From Pseudomonas sp. S06B 330 (GTDB lineage: Bacteria; Pseudomonadota; Gammaproteobacteria; Pseudomonadales; Pseudomonadaceae), in the NCBI RefSeq assembly GCF_002845275.2, contig NZ_CP088149.1, positions 3,840,501 to 3,904,500 on the forward strand: a stretch of 64,000 nucleotides of DNA. The letters run 5' to 3'. How positions within the stretch are numbered: the first letter of the stretch is position 1; every line of letters begins with the position of its first letter. The notes below the pieces were generated by a model. That model made no database searches. It was given only the letters and a program-made list of their open reading frames with translations, and was not told the DNA's origin. Both the position numbers and the translations under genes were made by a program. This document shows positions 45,283-53,868 of this stretch, piece by piece.

Positions 45283-46173
45283 ATGCTCGGACAACTGCAC
45301 GACCTCGACCTGCACCTGCTGCGGCTGTTCGTCACTGTAGTCGAGGCCGGCGGCTTCAGCGCCGCTCAGGGCGTACTCGGGCTGAGCCAGCCCAGTATCA
45401 GCCAGCAGATGGCGCGCCTGGAAACGCGTCTCGGCTATCGTCTGTGCAGTCGCGGCAAAGGCGGCTTTGGCCTGACCGCCAAAGGCGAGGTGCTGCTTAA
45501 GGCAACCCGGGAACTGCTGGTACAGATAGAAGCCTTCCGTCATCAGGCCAATGGCGTCGCTGGACGCTTGCTTGGTGAAGTGCGCGTAGGTATTTCTGAA
45601 GCCCAGGACAGCAGCGTGACCCTACGCCTGGCGCAGGCCATCGAGCGTTTTCGCCAGCGCGACGAATCCGTGCGCCTGGAACTGGTCAGTGCCATGCCCG
45701 CGGATCTTGAGCGCCTGCTGTTGCAGCAGCGCCTTGACCTTGCCATTGGTTACTTCTCCGGCAAACAATCGGCGTTCGACTACACGCCGTTGTTCGAGGA
45801 GACCCAGCGCCTGTATTGCGCCAGCCACCATCGGCTGGCCAACCAGGCGCAGGTGAGCCTGGAAGTACTGCTGCAGGCCGACCAGGTCGAGCACCCCTAC
45901 AGCTTTCTGGAAAGTCCCGACCCGCTCAGTGGTGGCCGTGCTTCAGCACGCTCCGAACAGGTCGAGGGTGCCCTGGCGTTCATTCTTTCCGGGCGCCACA
46001 TTGGCTATCTGCCCTGCCACTTCGCCGCGCCCTGGGTTGAGCGTGGGTTGTTGCAGGGCTTGGACCCGGCATTGAACTTTGAGGTGCCCTTCGTCCTCGC
46101 TCGTCATCGCGCCCAAGTGCCCAGCGACGCTCAGCAGGCCTTTGAAGCCGACCTGCTGACGACCTTCGCCTGA
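45283..46173 (+). CDS. LysR-family transcription regulator
   Basis: A regulator of 296 residues, divergent from the polyamine-binding protein gene with 100 bases between. Seen: an N-terminal HTH (LHLLRLFVTVVEAGGFSAAQGVLGLSQPSISQQMARLETRLGYRLCSRGKGGFGLT) and a substrate-binding-like C-terminal domain. ATG at 45283 with an AGGAG site at 45269-45273. Its position suggests that it controls the adjacent speB-type operon; that is inference. Confidence 0.88.
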   Translation: MLGQLHDLDLHLLRLFVTVVEAGGFSAAQGVLGLSQPSISQQMARLETRLGYRLCSRGKGGFGLTAKGEVLLKATRELLVQIEAFRHQANGVAGRLLGEVRVGISEAQDSSVTLRLAQAIERFRQRDESVRLELVSAMPADLERLLLQQRLDLAIGYFSGKQSAFDYTPLFEETQRLYCASHHRLANQAQVSLEVLLQADQVEHPYSFLESPDPLSGGRASARSEQVEGALAFILSGRHIGYLPCHFAAPWVERGLLQGLDPALNFEVPFVLARHRAQVPSDAQQAFEADLLTTFA

Positions 46174-46174
46174 C

Positions 46175-48616
46175 TCAATACGCCATCGACCAGGTCAAGG
46201 TGTAGGTGCGACCGCGGCCTTGGTAGTCATACAGGTACTCCGGGCCGTAGGTTGGCGAGTAGAACAGGGTTGCACGCTGACCCCAGACTGTACTGTATTC
46301 CTTGTCCAGCAGGTTCTGGATGCCAGCGCTGAAGGTGCCGAAACCTGTCTCCTGGCTGCCCAGCAAGTCGAAGGTGGTGTAGCCCTTGATCTCGTGATCA
46401 GCATCGTCTTTGAGGGTGAAGGCATGGTTGGCTTGCAGGCGCGCACTTCGCCCCTCGTTTTTCCAGCCGACAAAGGCCGTGGACTTGGACAACGAAGCAT
46501 AACGGGCGTCACGCTTGATCCAGTCACCGTCTTTGTCTTCTTCCTCTGAACGCACCAGGTGCAGGGTGCTACCGGCTTCCCAACCGCTTTCGAAATGACG
46601 GGTCAGTGCCCCTTCAAACCCGAAGTCACGGCTCTTTTGGTCCTCCACGTTGATGGTCAGGGTGGCCATGTCGGTGGTGATGATCTTGTCCGACCAGATG
46701 TAATACACCGCCGCTTGCGCATCCCAGTCAAGGTCGGCGTAGCGCCAGCCCATTTCCACCTGGCGGCTCTTGATTCCGGCCAGCGGGTTGTCCTCAACGC
46801 TCAGGCCAGGTTTTCCATAAAACTTGGCCGGGTCTGGCAGGTCGAAGCCCTCACCGTAGTTGGTCCAGACCTGATGACCATTCTTGAAGTCGTAGATGGC
46901 ACCGAGGTTGAACAGGTTAACCTGATAATCGTTGCTGCCGCCGGGCACACCCTTGAAATCGCCGACATCGACATCCATTTGCTGGCGGCGGGCACCGCCG
47001 GAGACGGTCAGGTTGTCCGTCGCATGCCAGTCCATCTGGGCGTAGTACGACAGACCATCAACCCGGTAACTGGGATAGCGCGGGGCCTTGCTTTCCTTGT
47101 CCAGGTCCAGCCCGCCGCTTTCGGATGAGGTCTGGGAGTCGAAGGTAGTCTGCTCGGCATTGAAACGCTCACGGTCCAGGTCCACCCCATAGGTCAGTTT
47201 GAGGGTGTCCCATTGCTTGGCAAACAGTGCCTTGAGGCTACTGACCTCAAAGTTCTGCTGCGAAGCGGCAAAATACACACCCTTGGCACCGGCCGGTTTG
47301 CCGTTGTAGTACGGGAACGGGTAGAAGTTGTCGTCTTCCTTGCGGTACGAGGCCTGCAGGTAGAAGTCCTGGCCAAGCACATCGCTGTGGTGATAGTTGG
47401 CATTGAGCAGCACGCGCTTGGTCCGTGGCTCAAGGTCCGTGGAGTAACCGCCGCGCAGTTCAGCGTCTTCCAGGTCAGAGGGGGCGTTGTGGTTCAGGTT
47501 GGGAAAGTAAATCCCGGTGCTGCCATGATTGCCTGAGTCATAGTACTGGGCGAGCAGGTCCAGACTCTGTTCATCGTTGAATTTCATACCCAGGCTGCCG
47601 AGCACGTCGATGGTGCGGTTGTACTGCAGGTCGGTCTGGGTGTTGTCGATGAAGACCTGGTCGCCAGCGCCATCGTAGAAGGCTTCGTTCTGCTCGCCAG
47701 AAATACCCAGGCGCGCATTGATTCGCTCGTTGCCACCACTGACCGACTGGGCAATGCGGGTCGACAGGTCGTCGCTGTTGTTGAAACCGCTACTGGCGCC
47801 CAACTGAGTCTCGAAGCGGGCTGGGCCTGCCTCACCTTTCTTGGTCACGATGTTGATGATACCGCCGGTGGCGCCGCCACCGTAGATGGCGCTGGCACCC
47901 GAGAGCACTTCAACGCGCTCGACGTTGAATGGTGAGATGCTGTCGAACTGGCGCGACAAGCCACGGGAGCTGTTCTGGCTGACCCCGTCGATCATCACCA
48001 GCACATTGCGCCCGCGCATGTTCTGGCCGTAGTTGGTGCGCCCTTCCGGGGCGAGGTCGAGGCCAGGTACCAATTTGCCAATAGCTTCTTTAAGGCTGAC
48101 ACCGCTGTTGATCTGCTCGTTGAGCTGCTGCTGGTCGACCACCCAGACGGTGCCCGGAATTTCACTGATCGAGGTGCTGGTACGCGAAGCCACACTGACT
48201 TCAATCGGCTTGAGGCTGACGCTCGCCGGTGCAGCCTGGGCCTTGCGCAGGATAACCGTGCGCGAATCGCTGAACTGCCAGCTCATGCCGCTGCCGGCCA
48301 GCAGGCTCTGCAAGGCCTGGGCGATGCTGTAGCGGCCGCTGAGGGCCGGGCTGTGCAAGCCGGCGACATCGGCGGTGGTGAACAGCAAGTGAAGCCCAGC
48401 CTGGTCGGCGAAAGCTGTCAGGGCCTGATCGAGGTTCTGGGCCGGCAGATCCAGGCTGACCTCGCGGTCTTGCTGGGCGCTCGCTTGCCCAGCACTCACG
48501 GCTTCGGCCGCCAATGCCCAAACCGGGCCGAGCAGTGCGGCGACGGCGGTTGAAGCCAGCAGAACGTGTTTGAAACGAGCGGTGGAGCAAGCGATTGGCT
48601 TAAGCGGACCCTTCAC
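46175..48616 (-). CDS. TonB-dependent siderophore receptor with STN domain (IutA/ChtA-like)
   Basis: A receptor of 813 residues. Domains: signal sequence; STN signalling domain (about 55-105, VSLDLPAQNLDQALTAFADQAG); plug (about 150-260); 22-strand barrel. The C-terminal block (TVWGQRATLFYSPTYGPEYLYDYQGRGRT) and the plug (LVPGLDLAPEGRTNYGQNMRGRNVLVMIDGVSQNSSRGLSRQFDSI) closely follow E. coli IutA, the ferric aerobactin receptor. The extra STN domain makes it like ChtA of P. aeruginosa, which takes up aerobactin, rhizobactin 1021 and schizokinen. The start is GTG at 48616 with a GGAAG site. The fecR and fecI genes lie upstream on the same strand, so uptake should be self-inducing. No aerobactin synthesis genes are present: it imports a foreign siderophore. 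Confidence 0.88.
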   Translation of the reverse strand: MKGPLKPIACSTARFKHVLLASTAVAALLGPVWALAAEAVSAGQASAQQDREVSLDLPAQNLDQALTAFADQAGLHLLFTTADVAGLHSPALSGRYSIAQALQSLLAGSGMSWQFSDSRTVILRKAQAAPASVSLKPIEVSVASRTSTSISEIPGTVWVVDQQQLNEQINSGVSLKEAIGKLVPGLDLAPEGRTNYGQNMRGRNVLVMIDGVSQNSSRGLSRQFDSISPFNVERVEVLSGASAIYGGGATGGIINIVTKKGEAGPARFETQLGASSGFNNSDDLSTRIAQSVSGGNERINARLGISGEQNEAFYDGAGDQVFIDNTQTDLQYNRTIDVLGSLGMKFNDEQSLDLLAQYYDSGNHGSTGIYFPNLNHNAPSDLEDAELRGGYSTDLEPRTKRVLLNANYHHSDVLGQDFYLQASYRKEDDNFYPFPYYNGKPAGAKGVYFAASQQNFEVSSLKALFAKQWDTLKLTYGVDLDRERFNAEQTTFDSQTSSESGGLDLDKESKAPRYPSYRVDGLSYYAQMDWHATDNLTVSGGARRQQMDVDVGDFKGVPGGSNDYQVNLFNLGAIYDFKNGHQVWTNYGEGFDLPDPAKFYGKPGLSVEDNPLAGIKSRQVEMGWRYADLDWDAQAAVYYIWSDKIITTDMATLTINVEDQKSRDFGFEGALTRHFESGWEAGSTLHLVRSEEEDKDGDWIKRDARYASLSKSTAFVGWKNEGRSARLQANHAFTLKDDADHEIKGYTTFDLLGSQETGFGTFSAGIQNLLDKEYSTVWGQRATLFYSPTYGPEYLYDYQGRGRTYTLTWSMAY

Positions 48617-48638
48617 AGTGTTCTTCCAGACAAATTAT

Positions 48639-48657
48639 GTAAATGAGAATGAATTGC
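48639..48657. promoter_or_regulatory. Possible Fur box upstream of the receptor
   Basis: GTAAATGAGAATGAATTGC matches 12 of 19 positions of the Fur consensus, in the promoter region 23 bases upstream of the receptor start. It is weaker than the fecI site. Confidence 0.38.
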
Positions 48658-48750
48658 TGATCAGTCTCACTACGACGATTGAGCGAGGAAGAACTTGCAG
48701 TGAATAAGTGAAATAATTTTTTGGCAGGCTCAAGTGAGCAGCACTACATG

Positions 48751-48892
48751 CTGTAGCCGCTGCCGAGGCACGAGGCTGCGATCGACTGCGGAGCAGTCGC
48801 CACTCGAGCGCAGCGTTGGGCCTGGCAGATCGCGCAGGCCAGGTTTTGCGGGCGTTTCACGCCCGATCGCAGCCTTCCGGCAGCGGCTACAG
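48751..48892. repeat. Long palindromic repeat (copy 2)
   Basis: A 142-base element bounded by a perfect 15-bp inverted repeat, CTGTAGCCGCTGCCG and CGGCAGCGGCTACAG, with internal GAGGCTGCGATCGACTGCG as in the copy at 23110. An internal hairpin (GCGGGCGTTTCACGCCCG) is also present. It separates fecR from the receptor gene, in what would otherwise be a single operon, and could attenuate read-through. Confidence 0.75.
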
Positions 48893-48918
48893 GTGCCAGA
48901 AGCGGGCTTGCTGCGCAA

Positions 48919-49797
48919 TCAGTACACCACAGCCAACCAGGGCAGATAAGTCACCTTCAAGGCGTAGCGCTGCTCCAGCGTACGCAGCAATCCTTGCGGG
49001 TCATCCAGGTCAAATACCCCACTGACCTGCATTGCCCCCAACTGCTGATCGGACAACACAATGCGCCCGTGCTGATAACGCTCAAGCTCGGCCAGCACCT
49101 CGCGCAGGGGCTTGCCATTGAAGATCAGCTTGCCGCGCTGCCAGGCAGTCTGTGCCCGCGCATCGGGTGTGCTGCTGAGCACGTGCTCGCCGATTTGTGC
49201 CTGCCCCTGAGCAATCACCACACGGTTATGGCTGCCATCACGACGTACACTGAACACCGCCCCGCTACCTTGCACCGCTTCGCCACCCGCCTCGACAATG
49301 AACGGGCGCGGATCGTCAGCGGGCTCGAACAACGCTTCGCCTGCCTTGAGCATCACTCGACGCTGACCAGTGCTGAAATCCACCGACAAGGCACTGCCAC
49401 TGTTGAGCAACACCTGCGAGCCGTCGGCGAGGGTAATACGCTGCTGTTGGCCAACGCTGGTGTGGTAGTCGGCAAGCAAGGCCGGGGCTTGCTGCCAACC
49501 GCCATAACCGACCAGCGCCAACACCAGGGAAGCCGCCAAGGCACTGCCCCAGTGACGGCGACGCGGTGCAGCGGCCTTCAGTTCGGTGGCCGCTCGGGTC
49601 TGGCCCAGATCGCCCCACAAAGATTCGGCTTCTTGGGCGGCATGAGCATGCGCGGGGCTGAGCTGACGCCAACGCTGGTATCGAGCACGCTCGGCATCCG
49701 TAGCATTGCCGGAGTGCAGCAATACCTGCCAGTCGAGGGCATCGTCGGACAAATCACTGATCGGCTGCGGTGCAAGCATGGCGAGGGCATCAGTCAT
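48919..49797 (-). CDS. FecR-family anti-sigma / sigma regulator
   Basis: An inner membrane regulator of 292 residues. Seen: an N-terminal cytoplasmic DUF4880-like part (ALDWQVLLHSGNATDAERARYQRWRQLSPAHAHA), one membrane helix (ALAASLVLALVGYGGW, about 88-105) and a periplasmic FecR domain (ITLADGSQVLLNSGSALSVDF...) with a C-terminal STN-contacting region. It would relay the receptor's signal to the FecI sigma factor. ATG at 49797 overlaps the fecI stop by 8 bases, so the two are coupled. Confidence 0.9.
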   Translation of the reverse strand: MTDALAMLAPQPISDLSDDALDWQVLLHSGNATDAERARYQRWRQLSPAHAHAAQEAESLWGDLGQTRAATELKAAAPRRRHWGSALAASLVLALVGYGGWQQAPALLADYHTSVGQQQRITLADGSQVLLNSGSALSVDFSTGQRRVMLKAGEALFEPADDPRPFIVEAGGEAVQGSGAVFSVRRDGSHNRVVIAQGQAQIGEHVLSSTPDARAQTAWQRGKLIFNGKPLREVLAELERYQHGRIVLSDQQLGAMQVSGVFDLDDPQGLLRTLEQRYALKVTYLPWLAVVY

Positions 49798-50308
49798 GGT
49801 TGTGTTTGAGCCAGTCGCGGCAGTGGCGCAGTGCCTGGCCGATGTATTTTGCCACCATGCTCTCGGAAACGCCCAACTGTTGTGCAATCTGCGCCTGCGT
49901 CAGCCCTTCAACCCGGTTGAGCAGCAGCGCCTGACGTGCGTTGGGCGATAGCTGCAGCAAGGCTTCGTCAAGTTGCTCCAGGCGCTCACGGGCCAGCAAG
50001 GCAGCCTCCGGCGCGGGTGCCGGACACGGTACCTGGCGCACCGCGTCGGTATCGTCGAGGTTGCCGGCCATACGCTGCTCGCGGCGCAAGGTATCGATGG
50101 CCAGGTTGCCAGCGACGCGGAAGATAAAACGGCGGGCATGCAGCACCGGCAGCTCCTGCTGCTCGATCTTGACCAACTTGAGGTAGGTTTCCTGAGCCAC
50201 ATCAGCCGCACGCTGCCGGTCGCTCATGCGCCGGGTCAGGAACTGCAGCAAGTCATCGTAATGTTCCTGGAAACTGGCCAGCAGCCCGGACACGGGAGAC
50301 GTCAACAT
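49790..50308 (-). CDS. FecI-type ECF sigma factor
   Basis: An iron-starvation ECF sigma factor of 172 residues: sigma region 2 (FQEHYDDLLQFLTRRMSDRQRAADVAQETYLKLVKI) and region 4 (LSPNARQALLLNRVEGLTQAQIAQQLGVSESMVAKYIGQAL). It should transcribe the IutA-like receptor gene when FecR is signalled. A strong Fur box lies 38 bases upstream of its start at 50308, so it is made under iron limitation. Confidence 0.92.
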   Translation of the reverse strand: MLTSPVSGLLASFQEHYDDLLQFLTRRMSDRQRAADVAQETYLKLVKIEQQELPVLHARRFIFRVAGNLAIDTLRREQRMAGNLDDTDAVRQVPCPAPAPEAALLARERLEQLDEALLQLSPNARQALLLNRVEGLTQAQIAQQLGVSESMVAKYIGQALRHCRDWLKHNHD

Positions 50309-50345
50309 GGAGGGGTTCGATGGGCCTTGGGAACAAGAAATACAC

Positions 50346-50364
50346 GCTAATGAGAAACAGTATC
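50346..50364. promoter_or_regulatory. Fur box controlling fecI
   Basis: GCTAATGAGAAACAGTATC matches the 19-bp Fur consensus GATAATGATAATCATTATC at 15 positions. It sits just upstream of the fecI start. Confidence 0.75.
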
Positions 50365-50449
50365 GTTCATATTGACCGTGGTTTTCAACGCCCCCGTGTA
50401 TTTGCCGTACCGGATTGGCCCACCCGCGCTGACAGTCTCTGCGAAGGCC

Positions 50450-50704
50450 TTACTTGGCCGCCGCCATCAGCTTGTTGACCTCACTGCGGACCATGTTGGC
50501 GAACTCGGGCGGCGACATGCCGTCCAGTTCAGAACGTACCCATTCGGCCCACTTGCCTTTACGCCGCGGTTTTTCCGCGATCAGTCGAGCCGCTTCGCCC
50601 TTGGCCTTGCCCAGGTTGGTCTGCCAGAGCTCGAACAATCGTGCTTTCTCGTCCTCGATCTGCGCCCGTTCGGCGAAGCTCTTATTGGCCAGATTGAAAC
50701 TCAT
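50450..50704 (-). CDS. Small conserved-looking hypothetical protein
   Basis: A protein of 84 residues (MSFNLANKSFAERAQIEDEKARLFELWQTNLGKAKGEAARLIAEKPRRKGKWAEWVRSELDGMSPPEFANMVRSEVNKLMAAAK). It is highly charged and helical throughout, with no membrane segment; it looks like a soluble helical-hairpin protein. I do not recognise a family. Start at 50704 with an AGGA site; the upstream extension to 50818 lacks support. It is divergent from the ElaB-like gene. Confidence 0.65.
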   Translation of the reverse strand: MSFNLANKSFAERAQIEDEKARLFELWQTNLGKAKGEAARLIAEKPRRKGKWAEWVRSELDGMSPPEFANMVRSEVNKLMAAAK

Positions 50705-50835
50705 GAGGGTGTCCTGCCGCTGGAAAATAGGCGCTATCTTACACTGTAGCCAGCAAGGGTCGGCAAAGCCGCTGCAACTTTCCGCCCCCAGCGCTATCCA
50801 CTGTTCAATGCCCATCACTCTATGAGGAACTGTCC

Positions 50836-51156
50836 ATGGCCAGGAAAACCACCCTGCAAGCCGAAGCCGAGCAAATCAAGGACCAGGCTTTCAGCGAACT
50901 GCAGGCGTTGATCGAAGATTCGGAAAAACTGCTACGCGACAGCGCAGCCCTGGTGGGCGAAGACGCGGAAACCCTGCGCGCTCAGGTCAGCCTCAAACTT
51001 AAGCAGGCGCGAGAAGCGATGGGTAATGTGCGCAGCAAGGCACAACCAGTGGTGGATGCCACTCAGGACTACATCGGTGGTCACCCATGGCAGACAGTAG
51101 CTATTTCGGCAGGCTTTGGCTTGGTGGTGGGGCTGCTTCTGGGGCGGCGTTCTTAA
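50836..51156 (+). CDS. ElaB/YqjD/DUF883-family membrane-anchored protein
   Basis: A protein of 106 residues: a long charged helix (about 5-70) followed by HPWQTVAISAGFGLVVGLLLGRRS, a single C-terminal membrane anchor ending in the glycine-rich helix and arginines typical of ElaB/YqjD (DUF883). E. coli members bind 70S/100S ribosomes to the membrane in stationary phase under RpoS. The ATG at 50836 has an AGGAA site. Confidence 0.88.
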   Translation: MARKTTLQAEAEQIKDQAFSELQALIEDSEKLLRDSAALVGEDAETLRAQVSLKLKQAREAMGNVRSKAQPVVDATQDYIGGHPWQTVAISAGFGLVVGLLLGRRS

Positions 51157-51172
51157 ATCATCGCAGCGACCG

Positions 51173-51230
51173 GTGGGAGTCAACCTTGCTGTTACGCGGT
51201 GCCTGCATCGCTGGCAAGGCCAGCTCCCAC
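51173..51230. repeat. REP-like inverted pair
   Basis: GTGGGAG...CCTTGCTG and, inverted, GGCAAGGCCAGCTCCCAC flank a short spacer. The heads match the REP-like elements near 4009 and 10197. It lies between the convergent ElaB-like gene and the response regulator. Confidence 0.6.
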
Positions 51231-51235
51231 TGATA

Positions 51236-51865
51236 TCAGGGCTGTGGCCCCAACGGCTCAACCACGCCACAGGCAATCGCCATCCCCACCAATGCAGGCA
51301 ACGTGTCAGCCTCCATGCGCTTCATCACCCGTGACCGGTACAGGTCGACGGTCTTCACACTGACCTCAAGCTGTTCGGCAATCTCACGGTTACTGAACCC
51401 TTGCACCAACGGCACGAAGACATCCCGCTCACGCGGTGTCAGGCTATCGATCCGCGCTTGCACCACCGCCCGTGGTCCGCTACCAGCAAGGGCTCGACGC
51501 GAGCGATCGAGCGCGGCCTGGACAGCGTCCAGCAGTAACTGATCGTTGTAAGGTTTTTCAATAAAGTCGCAGGCACCAGCCTTGAACGCTCGAACCACGA
51601 TCGGTACATCGGCGTGGCCGCTAAGAAAGATCACTGGCAGCTCGATACCGCGCTCGCCCAAAGCCTGCTGGACACTCAAACCGCCCATCCCGGGCATGCG
51701 CACATCAAGCAGCACACACGCTGGCAAGTGTTCGTCACACGCCTGCAGAAACGCCTGGCCATTGGTAAACGGCAGCGCCTGAATACCAACTGACTCCAAC
51801 AGCCAGACCGTTGAGTCGAGCATGCCTTGGTCATCGTCGACCACATAGACTTTCGCTTGCTGCAT
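51236..51865 (-). CDS. LuxR/FixJ-family response regulator
   Basis: A response regulator of 209 residues: a receiver domain with the acidic pair DDD (10-12), the phosphoacceptor Asp54 (VLLDVRMPGMGG) and Lys in FIEKPYNDQ, then a LuxR-type HTH (LTPRERDVFVPLVQGFSNREIAEQLEVSVKTVDLYRSRVMKRM). This is FixJ/NarL-subfamily. The ATG at 51865 shares its first base with the last base of the kinase stop codon. Its likely targets are the divergent acyl-CoA synthetase and dehydrogenase genes. Confidence 0.92.
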   Translation of the reverse strand: MQQAKVYVVDDDQGMLDSTVWLLESVGIQALPFTNGQAFLQACDEHLPACVLLDVRMPGMGGLSVQQALGERGIELPVIFLSGHADVPIVVRAFKAGACDFIEKPYNDQLLLDAVQAALDRSRRALAGSGPRAVVQARIDSLTPRERDVFVPLVQGFSNREIAEQLEVSVKTVDLYRSRVMKRMEADTLPALVGMAIACGVVEPLGPQP

Positions 51866-53676
51866 CACACGCCCTCTGTTCCGACACTGGCCACCGGCGC
51901 CAGCCGACAACACAAGATCAATCCACCCGTCGCCCCCGGCAGCGCCTGCAAGGTGCCGCCAAAACCTTCGATGATACTGCGGCTCATGCTCAAGCCAAGG
52001 CCCAGACCCTCCGGTTTGCTGGTGTTGAAGGGGGTAAAAATACCGTCCAGCCGCTCAGCCGCCACCCCCGGCCCCTGGTCGCTGACCTGTATCTGCACCT
52101 GCCCGGCGACAAGCGCGGCGCTGAGCACAATACGCGAAGGCTGCCCTTGATGCTGCTCGCGGTTGGCATCAATAGCGTTGCGCAACAGGTTGAGCAGTAC
52201 CTGTTCAAGCAGCACCCGATCGGCATAGACCGCCGGCAGCGGATCGCTCACCTGCAACTCGACACTCACCCGGTCTCGGCTCGCCTCCCAGGCACAAAGG
52301 CGCACCGCCTCAACAGCGACATCGGCAATCGACAAAGCCTGCAGGCGCCGCGGCTCCTTACGCAGAAACGCACGCAGACGCTTGATCACTTCAGCGGCGT
52401 GGGTTGCCTGCTCAGTAATACGCGCCAAGCCCTGAGCAACCCGCGCTGCCGCCTGTGGATCACGCTCCAGAGCCTGCAGGTAGCGCTGGCTGGCGCCCGC
52501 ATAGTTGACCACTGCCGCCAGCGGCTGGTTGATCTCATGGGCAATGCCTGATGCCAGCTCGCCGAGGGTGATCAGGCGCGCACTGTGGGCCAGTTCATCT
52601 TGATGACGACGTTGTTGGCTTTCACGCAACTCACGCTCGGTCATGTCGCGGGCAACCAATGAGTAGTAGCGTTGGCCGCCGGTGGCGCGATGGGCGATCA
52701 ACACCAGTGATACCGGAAACGCCGCGCCCCCCTGCCAAGGGATCAAGCGTGTCTCGGCATGCCAGACGCCGGTTTGCTCGGCGCGCTGCCAGCCTTCACG
52801 TTGCAACTGTTGCTGCAGCCCAGGGTCGAGCAACACCTGCAAAGCCGGGAGTGTCTGTACGTCCTGCAGACCCAGGGCGCGCCGTGCCGAACCGTTGAGG
52901 TAGCTCAGATGGCCTTCGCGGTCGGTGAACAGCACCAGGTCGGTGTTGGCCTCCACCACTTCGGCGAGCCGTCGACGGTTTTCCTGGGCCTCGACGCGCA
53001 CGGTGATGTCCCGCGAAACACTGACGATTTCCACCACCGCCCCGGTGTAGGTCTCGCGAATCGCCCGGCTGGCGATTTCGAACCACAAGTAGTGGCCGTG
53101 ACGATGGCGTACCCGGCAGGTCATGGTCTGGTAACCATCCTGCTCCAACGCCTGAGCCGCTTGCAGCAGCGATTGTTGACGGTCCTGGGGGTGAAACAGC
53201 GACTGCACCGCAACGCCGCGCAACGCTTCGGGCCAATAACCGAGCAGTCGATAGGAGGCCGGCGACGCATCGAGAAAGCAGCCATCGGGGCTGTGCCGGG
53301 AGATCAGGTCGGTGGTGTTCTCAGTAATCAACCGATACAGGCGCCGCGCCTGGCTGGCCTCACGTTCAGCCAGGCGTTCGGCGCTGGCATCACGACATCG
53401 CGCCAGTACCTGATCGGGACTGATGGGGATAAAGGTCCAGAGCAGAATCTGCCCGGCCACCTGCGCTTCGACATCACTAATGGCCCGGGCTTGACTGCGG
53501 CAGGCGTTCACCAGCGCCTGGAAATTACTTGGCAACCAGTAGTCGGCTGAGCGCTGCGGCCAAGGTCCGAGCATGGCCTGCAAGGCCGGGTTGACCGCCA
53601 GCACTGCGGCTGATGCGTCGAGAAGCAGGCTGGGCTGGGGATCGCTGGCGAGCAAAGGGGTCATGGGTGCGCTCAA
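51865..53676 (-). CDS. PAS-domain sensor histidine kinase
   Basis: A soluble-looking kinase of 603 residues with PAS domains (about 8-90, 110-220 and 235-350; the central one contains the fold VIVSVSRDITVRVEAQENRRR) and a HisKA/HATPase core: phosphoacceptor His in GELASGIAHEINQPLAAVVNYAG, N box LLRNAIDANRE, G boxes DQGPGV and GLGLGLSMSRSIIEGFGG. No membrane helix is evident, so it should sense a cytoplasmic signal, plausibly an acyl-CoA or redox cue. The FixL-like arrangement with a FixJ-type partner is clear, but I see no haem-binding motif. The start could also be at 53664. Confidence 0.9.
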   Translation of the reverse strand: MSAPMTPLLASDPQPSLLLDASAAVLAVNPALQAMLGPWPQRSADYWLPSNFQALVNACRSQARAISDVEAQVAGQILLWTFIPISPDQVLARCRDASAERLAEREASQARRLYRLITENTTDLISRHSPDGCFLDASPASYRLLGYWPEALRGVAVQSLFHPQDRQQSLLQAAQALEQDGYQTMTCRVRHRHGHYLWFEIASRAIRETYTGAVVEIVSVSRDITVRVEAQENRRRLAEVVEANTDLVLFTDREGHLSYLNGSARRALGLQDVQTLPALQVLLDPGLQQQLQREGWQRAEQTGVWHAETRLIPWQGGAAFPVSLVLIAHRATGGQRYYSLVARDMTERELRESQQRRHQDELAHSARLITLGELASGIAHEINQPLAAVVNYAGASQRYLQALERDPQAAARVAQGLARITEQATHAAEVIKRLRAFLRKEPRRLQALSIADVAVEAVRLCAWEASRDRVSVELQVSDPLPAVYADRVLLEQVLLNLLRNAIDANREQHQGQPSRIVLSAALVAGQVQIQVSDQGPGVAAERLDGIFTPFNTSKPEGLGLGLSMSRSIIEGFGGTLQALPGATGGLILCCRLAPVASVGTEGV

Positions 53677-53696
53677 ACGGATGGCTTTGAATGCGC

Positions 53697-53716
53697 ATAT
53701 AGTACTTCTACTATAT
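53697..53716. promoter_or_regulatory. Perfect 8-4-8 inverted repeat in the divergent promoter region
   Basis: ATATAGTACTTCTACTATAT is a perfect dyad in the AT-rich gap between the kinase gene and the acyl-CoA synthetase gene, followed by TGCTATAGTCTAT. It is the best operator candidate for the LuxR-type regulator. Confidence 0.5.
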
Positions 53717-53868
53717 TGCTATAGTCTATCTTCCAAGTACCATAGCGTTTCACGTAAAAAATGTGACACCTGAAGGGCCTGCCCTTCGCGCCACCTGATC
53801 AGAGCTAACAATCAGCCACCGGGGGTTTGCAGTACGCCACACAGGCGCCCCCTGCACAGGAACCATTC

